64,000 nt of DNA from Dolomedes plantarius (GCA_907164885.2 OU015493.1:55925802-55989801), one strand, 5' to 3'. Counted from the first letter of the stretch, positions 10,798-23,266 are shown. Notes: generated by a model from the sequence alone, not told the origin. Program-made: numbers and translations.

Positions 10798-10897
10798 GAT
10801 TAAAGAACAGGCTTTCATGTAAAAATAAAATTGTTAAAAAAAGTCTTCTAGTTTTATTTTTATTTCAAAACGGCACTTACTTAAAAAACACGCCTCT

Positions 10898-10953
10898 TAT
10901 ATATATATATATATATATTGAGAGAGAGAAAGACGTATTTATCGTATAGATAT

Positions 10954-10985
<32 letters not shown>
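10898..10985. repeat. TA and GA microsatellites
   Basis: (TA)n from the mariner target site, a short GAGAGAGAGA run at 10920-10930, then a second (TA)n at 10957-10985. Confidence 0.95.
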
Positions 10986-10988
<3 letters not shown>

Positions 10989-12374
10989 GTGAATCATGTA
11001 ATCTCTGTTATCCAACTCTGTAATTTTTCGCGAGTTCGCTGCTGATTAAAAAGGGTAAGGAAACAAAAACCGGAACAGAACTTCCAAAGGGAAATGAAAA
11101 ATAGCAGCGAAAAACGAGCTTAGAGAGTAATTTGAAATACTTTTGCGAAAAAGCGAAACCAGATTTCCATACTCAGCAGAAAACTTGTAAACAGCAGTAT
11201 TTAATTTACGCCAACGTGTCTCCCAGAATGAGTCCGCGTAGTAAATTACAAGTAAAGCTTTCTCAGGCATAAGAGTAAGGAGCAAAATTTTATACGCAAG
11301 AAACAGGAATGTTGCAAGGAAAAAAAATCATGTGGACTGGACGTAATTTTTTTTTTTTAAGGAATGTGTGATAAATCTTCCGTAATTAGAAAAGCAACTC
11401 ATTACCATGTTTGTTCGTACGGAAAAATAGTGTTAAACAAGTTTTCGGAAGAAGGAAAAAATTCCGTTACTACCAGAAATTTTTATTAAAAGCGAATTAA
11501 CTCTTAAAAAAGGGTGAAAGGGGAATAAAAAAAGGGAATGAAATGAGGAAATGTTTGGTAAATTTAATTTCACTACGAGGAAAATATTGAAATATTCACA
11601 AAATTGTAAGATTTTCTATTACACGGTTATACTATTTTTTTAATTATTATTCATGCATAGAAAAAAAGCTAATTCAAAGATTTTAAAGTAACTGCATTTC
11701 AGATGTATATCTCCATAGTTTGAGAGAAGTTTCAGAGCTTCTTTTTTTTGTAGCATCAAAAGCAGTAATTCAGGTGGGAGACAAAATGAACAAAATATTT
11801 CTTGATTCGATCCAAATTGCGGGGGGAAAAATGCATTAAAGGAAATGTAACTAACATTAGAGAAAATTTTTATACTGAAGTTTTCATATTGAAATTTTGT
11901 CTAATGTTAGTTACATTTTTTTCGTTCTGTATGTTGTATGTATATAATGTAACATGTTAGTATCACTTATTTTTTTTTATCTAAAATCATTTTAAAGATA
12001 TCTCAAAGATATCTGCACTATTCTGGTTATTAGAAAAGCTGATGCATACTTGAAAAAAAGCCTGATTGTAAACATGTGAGTAAAAAAATTCTTAAGATTT
12101 TTTTTTTAATTTCCTCGGAAAAAAAATATTTTTATAGGCTATATATTTTTTTTAATTGCAGCTGAGTCAAGATGACATTTATCGTTATCGATAATTAACC
12201 TAGTAAATTATTCAATCGTTGTGATTTCTTTCTATAACAGCAACAAATATTTTTCTGTTAAAAGGGAAATTTTCTTAAACCTAAATAACGAAAAGGCAAA
12301 GAAACTTACAACGCACCCTCGACCCCGGCGAAACATAAAACTTTATACTTGACATATACAGAAACCAAAGGTTG
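10986..12374. other. AT-rich interval with one strong hairpin
   Basis: No gene or element recognised. The one structure is a hairpin at 11843-11918 with 27-base arms (26 matches) around a loop of about 22 bases; see findings. Confidence 0.6.
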
Positions 12375-12705
12375 TTTCTGTTTCTAATGCCCCCTGGTTG
12401 GTAATTCCGGACCAGATCCATATAGGCGCTGAAGTATGAGTTTATATAGCACCACAACGGTCGAAGTCCGTCTTAGCTAGTTGTCACCTCAATTTTGATA
12501 ATGCACCCCAAGGGGCGACATCTGGTTGGATCGTACCCTCGCCCACCCTCTCTGACCTCATAGAGGAACATTCCGGTCTACGGATTTAACGTGTCCATAT
12601 CTGACCCAAACACGGAGGTATTTAATATCAGGTATCGAGATTCGATCCAAGCACCCTCAGCACCCAAAGCCAGCTCGCTACCACAAGGCTACCTCGAGCC
12701 CCACA
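12375..12705 (-). repeat. tRNA-derived SINE (family S1), minus strand
   Basis: The pol III head lies at the right end. On the minus strand TAGCCTTGTGGTAGCGAGC (A box) is followed by GGATCGAATCTC (B box). The body includes a core around ggggcgacatctggttgg at 12514, also found at 33124 and in the opposite orientation at 28443 and 30259. The tail includes tatagcaccacaacggtcga, shared with SINEs at 24.1, 25.8 and 46.0 kb whose bodies differ. Confidence 0.8.
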
Positions 12706-13108
12706 GAAACCAAATTATTTAATTTTCTCTAAAATCGGCCAGTAGTAACCGAATTACAGGTACTTTAAGGCTTTAGTTCCAACTATTTGCTTTTTCGGGA
12801 TTTTTTTTTTTTTTACTTGCAATAATTTTTGATGAATTCCTGATGAAAAGATGTTGCCAGCGCCTTGGCCATTCAGCCCTCGTCCCCTAATTTAAGCTCC
12901 AAGAATATGTATATTAAAATAGACTACTGAACCCACTCGCCCTTCGTGAGAAGCACCCAAACAAGATGTATGCTTCGGGATCATCACCCTTAATCGGTCC
13001 CGCAAACTGTCGTTCAAAAAACTCATGATATCATGAAATATACCTCAAAGAAGCTTTAAACTAGCCATTGGAAAAATCTTTGGCCGGAAATAGTTGAAAT
13101 TAACAATT
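12706..13108. other. Interval with a possible SINE fragment
   Basis: Around 12855-12890 the minus strand reads gggacgagggctgaatggcc, resembling the 5' half of a tRNA/SINE head. No B box follows. Otherwise nothing is recognised. Confidence 0.4.
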
Positions 13109-13395
13109 AGGGACGCCCGGTGGCGTAGTGATTAAAAGCTTTAAGCTACCACACCACACAGGTCCAGGGTTCGATTCTTTGACTGGGCAAGGTCGACTCA
13201 GTCTTTCATCCCTTGAGTGGGTAGATAAAATGAGGACCAAGCATGCTTGGGAACTAAATTCTGGGGGTCCTGCGTCAGGCTGACCACCTGACCGAGACAT
13301 ATGCCGTATGGCAGCCCAAGCCCACGGTCAAGAAAGTGGAGATGGGCACCACTAGCCTTGGTCCACAAAGGACTGTTGCGCCATGAGCTTAGTTT
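13109..13395 (+). repeat. tRNA-derived SINE (family S2), plus strand
   Basis: The head has an A-box-like TGGCGTAGTGATTAAAAGC and a B box GGTTCGATTC about 35 bases later, followed by a 200-bp body ending near ctgttgcgccatgagc. The body is richer in G+C than its flanks. Minus-strand frames across it are not coding. Confidence 0.82.
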
Positions 13396-13586
13396 TAATA
13401 GTTAGGCCAAACTTTCAACTTTTGCTTGATAAAAATTCTTCACGGTTATCGACAATTTTAGTTAGATTAAAACTTAATCCACTTATCTTTAATAATAACG
13501 TGGCCTTTCTTTCATAACCATTTTATCTCGCCAATCTGCATCATAAAATGATGCTTATATAGTATACTATACTGTACAGTATAGCT

Positions 13587-13757
13587 TTGGTGTGTTCATA
13601 GAAAATAAGTAAAAGATGAAGGGATATTTGAAACATGCATTAGAATGCAAACTAGAAAATAATATGTATTTGAAATGCCTGACTGTAAATGATTGTTTAT
13701 ATAATGTCCGTTACGCAAAGGGAGAACGAAGTGCCAATATTCTTCACTTTTCACAGT
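13587..13757 (+). repeat. Dispersed repeat Y, copy 2
   Basis: Matches 7343-7512 and 14288-14455 with scattered differences, starting at ggtgtgttcatagaaa and ending at ttcttcacttttcac. Confidence 0.85.
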
Positions 13758-13773
13758 ACATAGAATAGAAATA

Positions 13774-13946
13774 CAGTGGAATCTCGATCTATCGTTTTTC
13801 AAGGGATCGACTGAACTGAACGATAAATGCGGGAAAACAATAGATCCGGAAACATAACAAAGCCATGTGATCCTCGGGACTGGGTGAAATAAACGACACA
13901 TACGGGAAAACGATGATTCGGAAAATGATCGATCGAGATTCCACTG
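13774..13946. mobile_element. Pogo/Tc1-type MITE, 173 bp
   Basis: Begins cagtggaatctcgatctatc and ends with the inverted gatcgatcgagattccactg, flanked by TA on both sides. The CAGTGG start is typical of pogo-group ends. No coding capacity. Confidence 0.9.
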
Positions 13947-14139
13947 TATATATATGTGTGTGTATGTGTGTATATAAACTATTCAGAAGTAAAGAAATTA
14001 TGTAAGTAATCACATATTTTTTACTTATGGTTTACACTGTTTATCAAGTTACACAAGTAACCGAAAAAGCTTGGATTTAACTATGAATTTATTAATAGCT
14101 ATTTCAGAACAAATTATTCAACAGGATCCAATTCGAACA

Positions 14140-14285
14140 ATTCCATATTCCCTAGCTTTTTTTTCCGAATTCCGAAAGTCTTAACGTGCCCAATAATCAA
14201 AAATAATTTCCCTTTCTTAAATAGAGGTTATAAATCACTTTTCCAACAACTGAATTCTTTTCCGCTCAACAGAAAAAATTTTGCA
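14140..14285 (+). repeat. Dispersed repeat X, copy 2
   Basis: Matches 6010-6165 and continues directly into repeat Y at 14288, showing that X and Y are parts of one longer repeat that was interrupted at the first locus. Confidence 0.8.
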
Positions 14286-14287
14286 GC

Positions 14288-14455
14288 TTTGGTGTGTGCA
14301 CAGAAACTAAGCGAAAGATGGAGGAATATTTGAGGCAGGCATTAGAATGCAAACTAGAAAATAGTAATATGTATTAGAAATGCGTTGAATGGTTGTTTAT
14401 ATAGTGTCGATTACTCAAAGGGAGGACGAAGTGTCACTATTCTTCACTTTTCACT
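14288..14455 (+). repeat. Dispersed repeat Y, copy 3
   Basis: Third copy of Y, closest to copy 1 in the aggaatatttgaggca and gggaggacgaagtg blocks. Confidence 0.85.
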
Positions 14456-14513
14456 GTATCACATACACCATATCACCTTTACACACACACACATATGTAT
14501 ATATATATATATA

Positions 14514-15798
<1,285 letters not shown>

Positions 15799-16590
15799 AA
15801 TGTCACATGCTGTATAAAACTATTGGAACTTTTATATAAATGGGATAAATTTATAAATCTATACCCAGATATTTCCGATTCACGATCTAATGCATAGTAT
15901 TTATTAGAGCATGGAACGAAGCCAGTATCGCTGCTCCTCATCCATTCCTCCTCTAGGCTAAAAATGAAAGTACAATAAACAACGCTGATAGCTATTTATG
16001 TGTAGTTCTAATGGAAGTCACGTAAGCGTTAAAACTATAACTCTCGGAATACCCAAGGTTTATAAGATTAAGGAAATTTATTTATCTTTCGCCGCCTCTG
16101 ATTGTATATCAACTAAATTTATTGTTGCCAACACCACTTGTGAGAATAACTTCGAGGTTGAACTATCGAATTAATTTAGGATAATATTTTTGTGATGCAC
16201 CCTCCAGAATAAATAGTGAGAGTGTGCTATGAAAAAAAATCGATGAGGTTATAATGGATAGCTTACCGTCCGGTTTGATTCTAGTAGACGATTTGAAATG
16301 TTTCAAAATGGTACCACGCAGCATAAAGCTTATCAGCCCCTCCGGTGCGATTCGATCTTTTAAGGAGTTCCTGGCCCCTTCTCCTTAACTACATAACTAT
16401 TCACCTTTGGAAGAGTGTATAGTAGGTTGTGTAAAACTTGTATACCCTTCTCTTAAATTACATAAATGCCAATCCTCAGAACAACGTTTCTGCATAGGGC
16501 TTTTTTAAGTATTGCTCGACAAAATTTTAACCATTGACTAACTTGGGAAAAGCAATTTAGAGATATAAAATATAATTCGCAACACTTATA
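15799..16590. other. Interval with nothing recognised
   Basis: No domain, repeat end or RNA gene recognised. Confidence 0.55.
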
Positions 16591-16980
16591 CAGTGGAGTC
16601 CCGATAATTCAAACTTCAGTAAACCAAGTTGTTTTTAATCCAGGGTCATATACAGAATTTTTCATAGCGTTTTTTATCTTTCTTCTACGTTTTTTGTGGG
16701 TACCGCGGAAGTGTCGAAGCGCTATTACGGGCAAAAGTGACTCTGAAATACCCTTTCAATTTGCTACTCTCTATTTCCATAATTCGTATTTCTTGTATAG
16801 ACTTCTTCACATTAATGTCTGAGCGTCAGCATTAAAAATTTTATCCAGTCACAGAGCTCAACGTAATGATGCATTGATTTCATTCGCAGCGACATGACAG
16901 TTTTAGCACCTCAAAATGCTTCTCTTACAGTCTGTCTCAAAGTTTTTAACTCGTTTTTTCTCTGGCCGAATACGGATAGT
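16591..16980 (+). mobile_element. Pogo-type element, single end
   Basis: cagtggagtcccgataattc at 16591 is preceded by TA and has the form of a pogo-group terminal repeat. No inverted partner was found, so only one end is supported and the right limit given is nominal. Confidence 0.4.
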
Positions 16981-17026
16981 GGTCTTTTGAATATCATTTA
17001 AATTGGTTCAATTTACTAGTTGCACC

Positions 17027-17110
17027 TTTCTGCCCAATGCTCTGTATGTCACAGTGGAGAAATTCATCCAAGCGCAGGTAAACGGCGAGAGTAACTATGA
17101 CTCTCTTGGG
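17027..17110 (+). pseudogene. 28S rRNA fragment upstream of the R2 target site
   Basis: The stretch contains tttctgcccaatgctctg, aattcatccaagcgcaggta and cggcgagagtaactatgact. It follows, with about 10% mismatch by eye, the conserved eukaryotic 28S rRNA region that ends at the R2 retrotransposon target. It stops at that target (CTCTCTT, where rRNA continues AAGG) and is followed by non-ribosomal sequence. The downstream 28S sequence (TAGCCAAATGC) was not found in the window. It is a pseudogene fragment, not an rRNA gene. Confidence 0.8.
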
Positions 17111-18985
17111 GGAGTTGTATTCTCTGTAGGAGTTGTAGGATTATTGCGACTGTCACCGAAGCTCCCAATTTCCACGTGGTTTTGACCGGTAAGAAGGGTA
17201 CAAACTTGTCAAGATTGAATTGAAGGAAATGGTACCCTCTGGTATGAAGGCAGCGGAGTCTAGGACCCAGAAATCTCGGGTCCGGTCTATTAAATATGAG
17301 AAGGAAAACGGATCGACTGTGTTGAAGTTATCGCTTAGAGACTGCGTCGACTGACTAGGGCACCCGGTGGGCAGTTACGGATCATTTCAGCAAACTTGGG
17401 ATATTTGGGTGTCTTCCTACCCTGGACCTATCGGAAGTGCTCGCCTTTCTTGGGGTTCCGGGGACCCCCTCTTTTTTGTTGGTTACCCGACCTTGGTCGT
17501 TAAATATACCAATTGTGTGCCTCGTTAACGTCGTCAATTCGGGGTTACGTCGGTGGGATCTATATACTCATACGCATTTTAATTCTCCAGGGATTCCCCT
17601 GAGCGGCTTAAGTGGCCTAGAAAGCCATTTATGCCTTATACAGCGGTCCGTCCAGGCAGAGTTGGAGCTTGCCCCCGACATTATTTGCCCATGCCGTGCT
17701 CATGCGGTCTCACACTCGCCTGGAGCGACTTCGCCTTGCAGGTTGAGCAGGCCTCAGCCAGTGCGTGGCCGCCTCCAGGTCTTAAAACCCGGTCGACCTA
17801 AGGACGCTCTTGAGCAACAATCCCCTGTTGTTTGGGGCAGGGCCGATAATCGAGATCTAACAAACAAGAGTTGGCTCATGCCAACATTCGATCTTATCTA
17901 GGCCCCCCTGGGCCCGGTCGACCAAAGTACGCCTACGGGGTCTTTGTCTTCATCTATAAGCAGAGCTGTTTAAGCAGTCCAAAAAACTGCACTGGCCTTA
18001 GCCAGTACAGCGTCGTATCTGGACTATACGCTGCCAGTCGACTTAATGACGCCGAAAGGCTATCAGCAACCGTAGTTGGGGGCCCCTTCCAAGTCTCAGG
18101 GCACCATGCCGGAGCGACGTGTCGGCCTGGTGAGCTAACCACGTTTACATGTAATAGCTGTTCACGCGGGTCTAGAGGGGCGGACCCCAGGTGCTTCAGA
18201 TGGTGCGAAAGCACAAATGCCGCTAGAACTGTTGCAAATCTCGGACCTGCATGGTGCAGCATTAAGGATACTCCCCAAATGGGGAGGGGTGGCGGCCCCA
18301 GTCGTCTCCCATTGTTAGGAAATGATAAGACTTGAAAAGAAGGCAGATTGATTGCTAATTTGTTTGTCTCATTTCATGTGTCCTCAAAGTCCCTGGCTGG
18401 TTCTCGTGGTGGAGCATTTACTGGTCTGTCCTTTTTTTCTCTGTCAGGTAATTGGCTACATGTACCTGGTGATTCGTCCACTGCAGGCCTTCGAGCTCTG
18501 CACCGGAAATGTTTCAGTCGGCCGTGACGTCCTGCTTTTCGTTTCCTAGTATAGGATCTTATGACAACATGTACGTAGTTCTGCCTCTCGATCGCTTTCT
18601 CTTGCCCTATATGGTTCTAGGGTTTAAGGTTGTTCTAATTTCTTGTGGGTGATCACCCGTTAATCTCTCTTACTAACATCTCTCTTAGTAACTTTGTTTA
18701 GAACAAGAGGAGCATAGGTCATTGGCCTAGTTATATCCTTCTATGAGTATGTACTAACAGGTCATATTATCCCTAAAGTATTTTCCGAAAGCGAGTCGTA
18801 TTCATGCAGGTTACGATGCAACGATTAGCGTTTTCAGGCAATTTCTCCGTATGCTTACGAGTGGGACGGTTATTATTTTGGATTACTTATTGCACCCACC
18901 AGTTTTTCGAAGTGTCAAGTTATTTAAGGCTGTTACTGACTTGTAAAGAAATATTGTAATGTAATGTAATGTAATGTAACACCAG
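17111..18985 (+). mobile_element. R2-like retrotransposon remnant attached to 28S sequence
   Basis: Non-ribosomal sequence begins exactly where R2 elements begin in 28S genes. The first 100 bases (gggggagttgtattctctgt...) resemble the sequence after the second 28S fragment at 30564. The last part (about 18710-18900, with gagtatgtactaacaggt) matches the 3' part of that second copy. The middle is G+C-rich and stop-ridden. I could not read an R2 zinc finger, reverse transcriptase or endonuclease motif. The 3' side ends near four tandem taatg units at 18958-18980. Assignment to R2 is inferred from the junction, not from protein. Confidence 0.6.
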
Positions 18986-20817
18986 CGTTGGGTAGTCAGT
19001 GCCTGAATGCGAAGAAAGTATAAGAATGAGCCATTATCTAGATCTTTCACTCGAAAAATGAAACACTTGAAAGTACTATTATACGCTTGCAGCTTTAGAG
19101 GTACTGCCGTTTTTAAACCTGGGACCGCCGTAGGAAACCGAAGGCCGATATGCAACCACATTTGTTAAAAGATCTCGCAGCGAAAACAGTTTATTTCGTT
19201 GTGTACAGAAAAATCGGTGCAATCTCTAAGGTACTAATCCCTAATTTTCTTAAACTTAAGCTGATAAAACTCTCTATACTAATTTAAATAAATCCAGTAT
19301 TTCATATCACAGAAATTAAGCAACAGGAAGAAACTGAAAAATCTTGTATATCCAAACTCTTTATAACTAGCTTTATTCAAAAAATTGACTATATTTACTT
19401 TAATATCTGAGTACTAGATAAAAAAAATACGAAGAAACCAACATGAAAAATTGTTAATTGACAGATTATATAAAAGAAGAGGGATTAATAAGAATCGAGA
19501 AAAAATATTTTTGGAAAAACTTCTTTATCAAACACAATACTGCGAGGAATAATTAAAAAGCACCCTCTTTTAATTAAAATAAGCGGTCCAATGACGAGCT
19601 GGTAATTACGGAAGAAAATATATCACACCAAGATAATATACTCTGAAAACGTTAAAGATCTGTTACAATTAAATTATTCTCAACGTATTAATTTTAAAAA
19701 ATATATCTGAATGTCATTTGAGACTGTGATAACTTATCACAGACGTTTATTAAAATGTTATTAATTTTTATCAGTAAAGTGAATTTAATCACTTTATAAA
19801 AAGGTCATTATATCCCCGATAAAATACCTAAGGCATTAGTGCAGAAAGATATACAAAGAACCTTCATAACAAGTTGTCTATTAACTACTAAATTTGGTGA
19901 AAAGAATGAACTGAAGACTGATTAACAAGATGAGTCGCCAAAAAAATCCAGCATGGAGCCCATTACTGCGAAGACCGCGACGAATAAAACACCTTCCTGC
20001 GGTAATTACCATCACTTTTATGGTCCTAATAACTTACGTGCATCACTTATTGCTCAAGAAATATGCCGAACTTTCCCGGCTCTCGTTATTTTTTACGGTA
20101 CCATATTTAGTAATGAGATGGCACGTACAGCGTCCCAAATAAATCTGATATCGAGGTAGATAATTTTCTTCTCGACATCCATTTTCTGCAGTCCCTAATC
20201 ACTCTATTGATTCCGATTTAAATGATTGGCTGTTTCCACAGCTAAGAACACTTTCATTTAGTTTTCGCCCCTTAAAGTGGTAAATTTTCATTCGTGTCAA
20301 CATCCTGAATTTTCGGGAATTACTTTGACGCGATGCCAATTTTTTCCCCTTTTTTTTTTAATTCCTGTCATTTAAATGTTTCGGTTATTGGATGCCATTA
20401 CTCGAGAGTCAAACTCAATACATAATTGAGAGTAAAATGGAGCATTTGTTATTCTGCCCTCAACATTTTGATAGCAAATATTCAAAATGCATTAAATATA
20501 TCGTAACCATGAGATAGGTTGTATATATTACAGTACAAAAGCGAATATTTAGAATGCATAGCGATAGAAAGCCTGCTAAAATTGTAAACTACGCAACATT
20601 GGATACATGACAGAAACTCGCACTTTTGTATATCAAAGAGTAATACTAAGGAAACGACTTACAGGCAATTTTAAAAACTGGAAGGATGCAATATAATAGT
20701 ACACAGTTAAAGCTGTTTCTCTTTTCATTTCGACGGCAGAAATCAACAATTCATTAATTCTCGCATAGACGCTCGCATGTAGGATGTTTAAACTGCTCAG
20801 CGGTTTTAGTTTAGCTT
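18986..20817. other. Interval with nothing firmly recognised
   Basis: AT-rich. A slightly G+C-richer patch at 19930-20160 is open in two plus-strand frames (70 and 68 codons). One has a basic start followed by a hydrophobic stretch. Neither matches a family I know, and no splice or promoter context supports a gene. Confidence 0.5.
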
Positions 20818-20821
20818 TTAA

Positions 20822-21228
20822 GGCTGCTGTGTACTAACCCTATCGAATTCGCTCACCTCAATGTAAAACTATGGAGAAAATTTGTCCAAGGATTGCAGAC
20901 TTTGATTTAAAGATTTTTTCATGTATTCCGCAATAGAGAAAGAAATTTCATACATCCGGGAATTTTTCGCTTTTAAAAGAAATGTAAATGATATTTTAAA
21001 ATTTTAATTATTCGGGGGGAAAAATCTGGTATAGTGTGTTTAAATCTGATATAGTGTGTTTAAAATTATAAAATGAATCCTGTTGCAAGGTGCATAACAG
21101 TTCAGGCTGTCTGAAAATACCATTTTTATTGTATTATCGGCATTTATGTAGCTGTAAATAGTAGACAAATTTTCCCTATGGGTTAACATCGACGTGAGCG
21201 AATCCAATAGAGTTAATACACAGAAGCT
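20822..21228. mobile_element. TTAA-flanked MITE, about 407 bp
   Basis: The arms are inverted over about 75 bases with mismatches: the left arm carries aaccctatcgaattcgctca, the right arm gtgagcgaatccaatagagt. TTAA flanks both ends (20818-20821, 21229-21232), the target duplication used by piggyBac elements. No coding sequence. It lies about 55 bp from the piggyBac pseudogene, although its ends differ from that element's right end. Confidence 0.75.
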
Positions 21229-21282
21229 TTAATGCTTGGATTGAGTATAAAATTAAATACTTTTATTGTTACCTCACCGACT

Positions 21283-23094
21283 TCAAATTAGCTTCCAATT
21301 CTTGTTTTTATAACAAACGCTTTGTCTTGCAGGTCTCAATTTCTTATCTGTGGGAGCAATTATTTCGATAAAATGTCTCTCTGTGAGTCTCAGGGGGTTA
21401 GGGTCAGAACTCGGTCTTCCACGTCTGAAATTTATACCTGAATGATATTTTTCGATAATGTGGTCAACGAGATCGAGTCTAAACTCTAGTTGTGGGTTTC
21501 TTCCTCCTTTCTTGCAGTAGACAACGTACGAGTTCCACACAGCAATATCGAAAATGGGAAAAAAAATCTTTCTGTAATATTTCTTTCCCCGTTTTTTGAT
21601 AATTTCAAAGCTTTTCAAGATTTGGTCCATGCGGTCTACTCCTACCATTGTACTGTTATAGTCCATAACGATTTTTGGTTTTTCTTTCATTTCAGAGCGG
21701 ACTTGAATTATTTCCATTTCCGTATTATGAGTGGTGGAAAGTAATGAAACATTTTTCTTATCCATCCTCTTCGTCACAGTAACTTTTCCTCGCTGAAAAC
21801 CTATAATTTCTCCTTTCTTTAATTTTCTTTTCTGCATTTCTTTTGGGACTTCTTTTCTCTTCAGGTTAAGTGTGCCGTATGTATCTGTTCGACATGAAAT
21901 TAGTTTGTCTGCTAATTCCGGCGAAGAGTAATAATTATCTATTGTAAGACAATATCCTTCATGAAGCAAAGGCTCCATCATTGCCAAAACAACTTGTGAT
22001 GAAATGCAGAATTTTGAATACTGTGGTTTCAAAATTGTGTCTTTACCTGTGTATATTATAACTGACCACACATAACCAGAACTCGACTCACACACCATAA
22101 AACATTTTATTCCAAATCGAGCTCTTTTGAGTGTAATAAACTGTTTCCATCCTAGTCGGCCTTTGAATAAATAGCATAAGTCTCTCATCTATTGACACAT
22201 CTCTTTCTGGTGTCACCGTTACAGAAAATTACTTATTGAGATGTTTCAGCACTGGCCAAACTTTGAATAATTTTGGGCATTCGTGATTTTGAGGATCAAA
22301 TGCCACATTATCAGAAAAATGCAAATAGCGTTGTAGAAGAAGGAATCGACGATGAGACATTATTTTACCGAAAAAAGGTGTAGAAGTTGAATGCCTTTTG
22401 TTCCAGTAATAATCGATTCCTGGTTCCTTTACAATTCCTTGAAGTATATTTAACGCAAAAAATGCATGCATTTCTTCCAGAGTTGTTTCTTCCCAAAATT
22501 TACTCTGAGAATTTTCTTTAAGCACTCGATTGGATGCACTGATTAGCATACTTATTTGTCTCTTCAACAATTTTATTCATGATGGAATCATCAATGAAAC
22601 TTTTGTAAAACTGTAGAACGTCAGACGTGTTGTAAACTTGCATGTGCACAGAAGGAATACCAGTAAAATTTAACCGAGGTCATGGAAAAGGAGGATTTTT
22701 CCCATCAACTTCAGTAAAAAGTTCTGGCAGAACTCAAATCTTCATCAGAGCACTGATTAGCATACTTATTTGTCTCTTGAACAATTTTATTCATGATGGA
22801 ATCATCAATGAAATTTTTGTAAAACTGTAGAACGTCAGACGTGTTGTAAACTTGCATGTGCACAGAAGGAATACCAGTAAAATTAAACCGAGGACATGGA
22901 ACAGGAGGATTTTTCACATCAACTTCAGTAAAAGTTCTGGCAGAACTCAAATCTTCATCAGAGCTGAGCTCACTGCACGAGTCATCTGAAGAATAATCGA
23001 GATAATTAGAAGACAGTTCTGAATCTGAATCAGAATTCAGTCCATCATCTAATAGGAAACTATTTTCGTCGTTTATTTCATCTATAAATTTCTT
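21283..23094 (-). pseudogene. piggyBac transposase (PGBD4-like), broken
   Basis: The C-terminal frame 21283-22188 has 301 codons. It carries LTIDNYYSSPELADKL (second catalytic aspartate) and VGVDRMDQ (third), then a truncated C-terminus without a clear cysteine-rich zinc finger. The first aspartate (SIDER) is in a different frame at about 22190, so one frameshift separates it from KGRLGWKQ. The N-terminal part 22229-22570 has the typical FALNILQGIVKEPGIDYYW segment. Further upstream, NFTGIPSVHMQVYN occurs twice because of a 214-bp tandem duplication. An acidic, serine-rich N-terminus is readable to about 23094. The family is a cut-and-paste transposase excising at TTAA. This copy cannot make a full protein. 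Confidence 0.92.
22537..22963. repeat. Tandem duplication inside the piggyBac gene, 2 x about 214 bp
   Basis: cactgattagcatacttatt starts at 22537 and again at 22751. Both units run to aaatcttcatcagag (22750 and 22963) with only a handful of differences. The duplication repeats the coding segment for the N-terminal domain and disrupts the reading frame. Confidence 0.95.
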
Positions 23095-23266
23095 TTAATG
23101 TAATGGTTTGAATTCACAAGCGTTGCAAGAAGTAGAACTAAAATTCCACGAGGCAAAATTTCCCGCGCTTTCGTTTAACAAAGAAAACCAGTTGAAAAGA
23201 ATTTAATTGACAAGGACAAGCTACGCCACCTGTTGAAAAATATTTGTACTAGGCTTTGTATTAGTA

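Larger units (their letters stand above)
10130..10897. mobile_element. Palindromic (foldback) mariner element
   Basis: Terminal inverted repeats gaggcgtgttttttaagtaa (10131) and its complement ending at 10896 are flanked by TA on both sides. About 230 bp on each side is inverted, including the last coding part of a mariner transposase on both strands. The left arm is longer and extends to the second catalytic motif. The element therefore looks like two 5'-truncated mariners joined head to head near 10660, keeping two copies of the transposon's 3' end. Confidence 0.85.

Noticed and set aside
17003..17185. 60-codon frame beginning MVQFTSC
   Set aside because: It overlaps the 28S rRNA fragment and its junction; conservation there is ribosomal, not coding.
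17437..18335. Two 154-codon plus-strand frames as possible host exons or R2 ORF
   Set aside because: They lie in G+C-rich R2-like sequence; no zinc finger, RT, endonuclease or other domain could be read, and both strands are open by composition.
21490..21744. 84-codon plus-strand frame
   Set aside because: Shadow of the piggyBac transposase on the minus strand.
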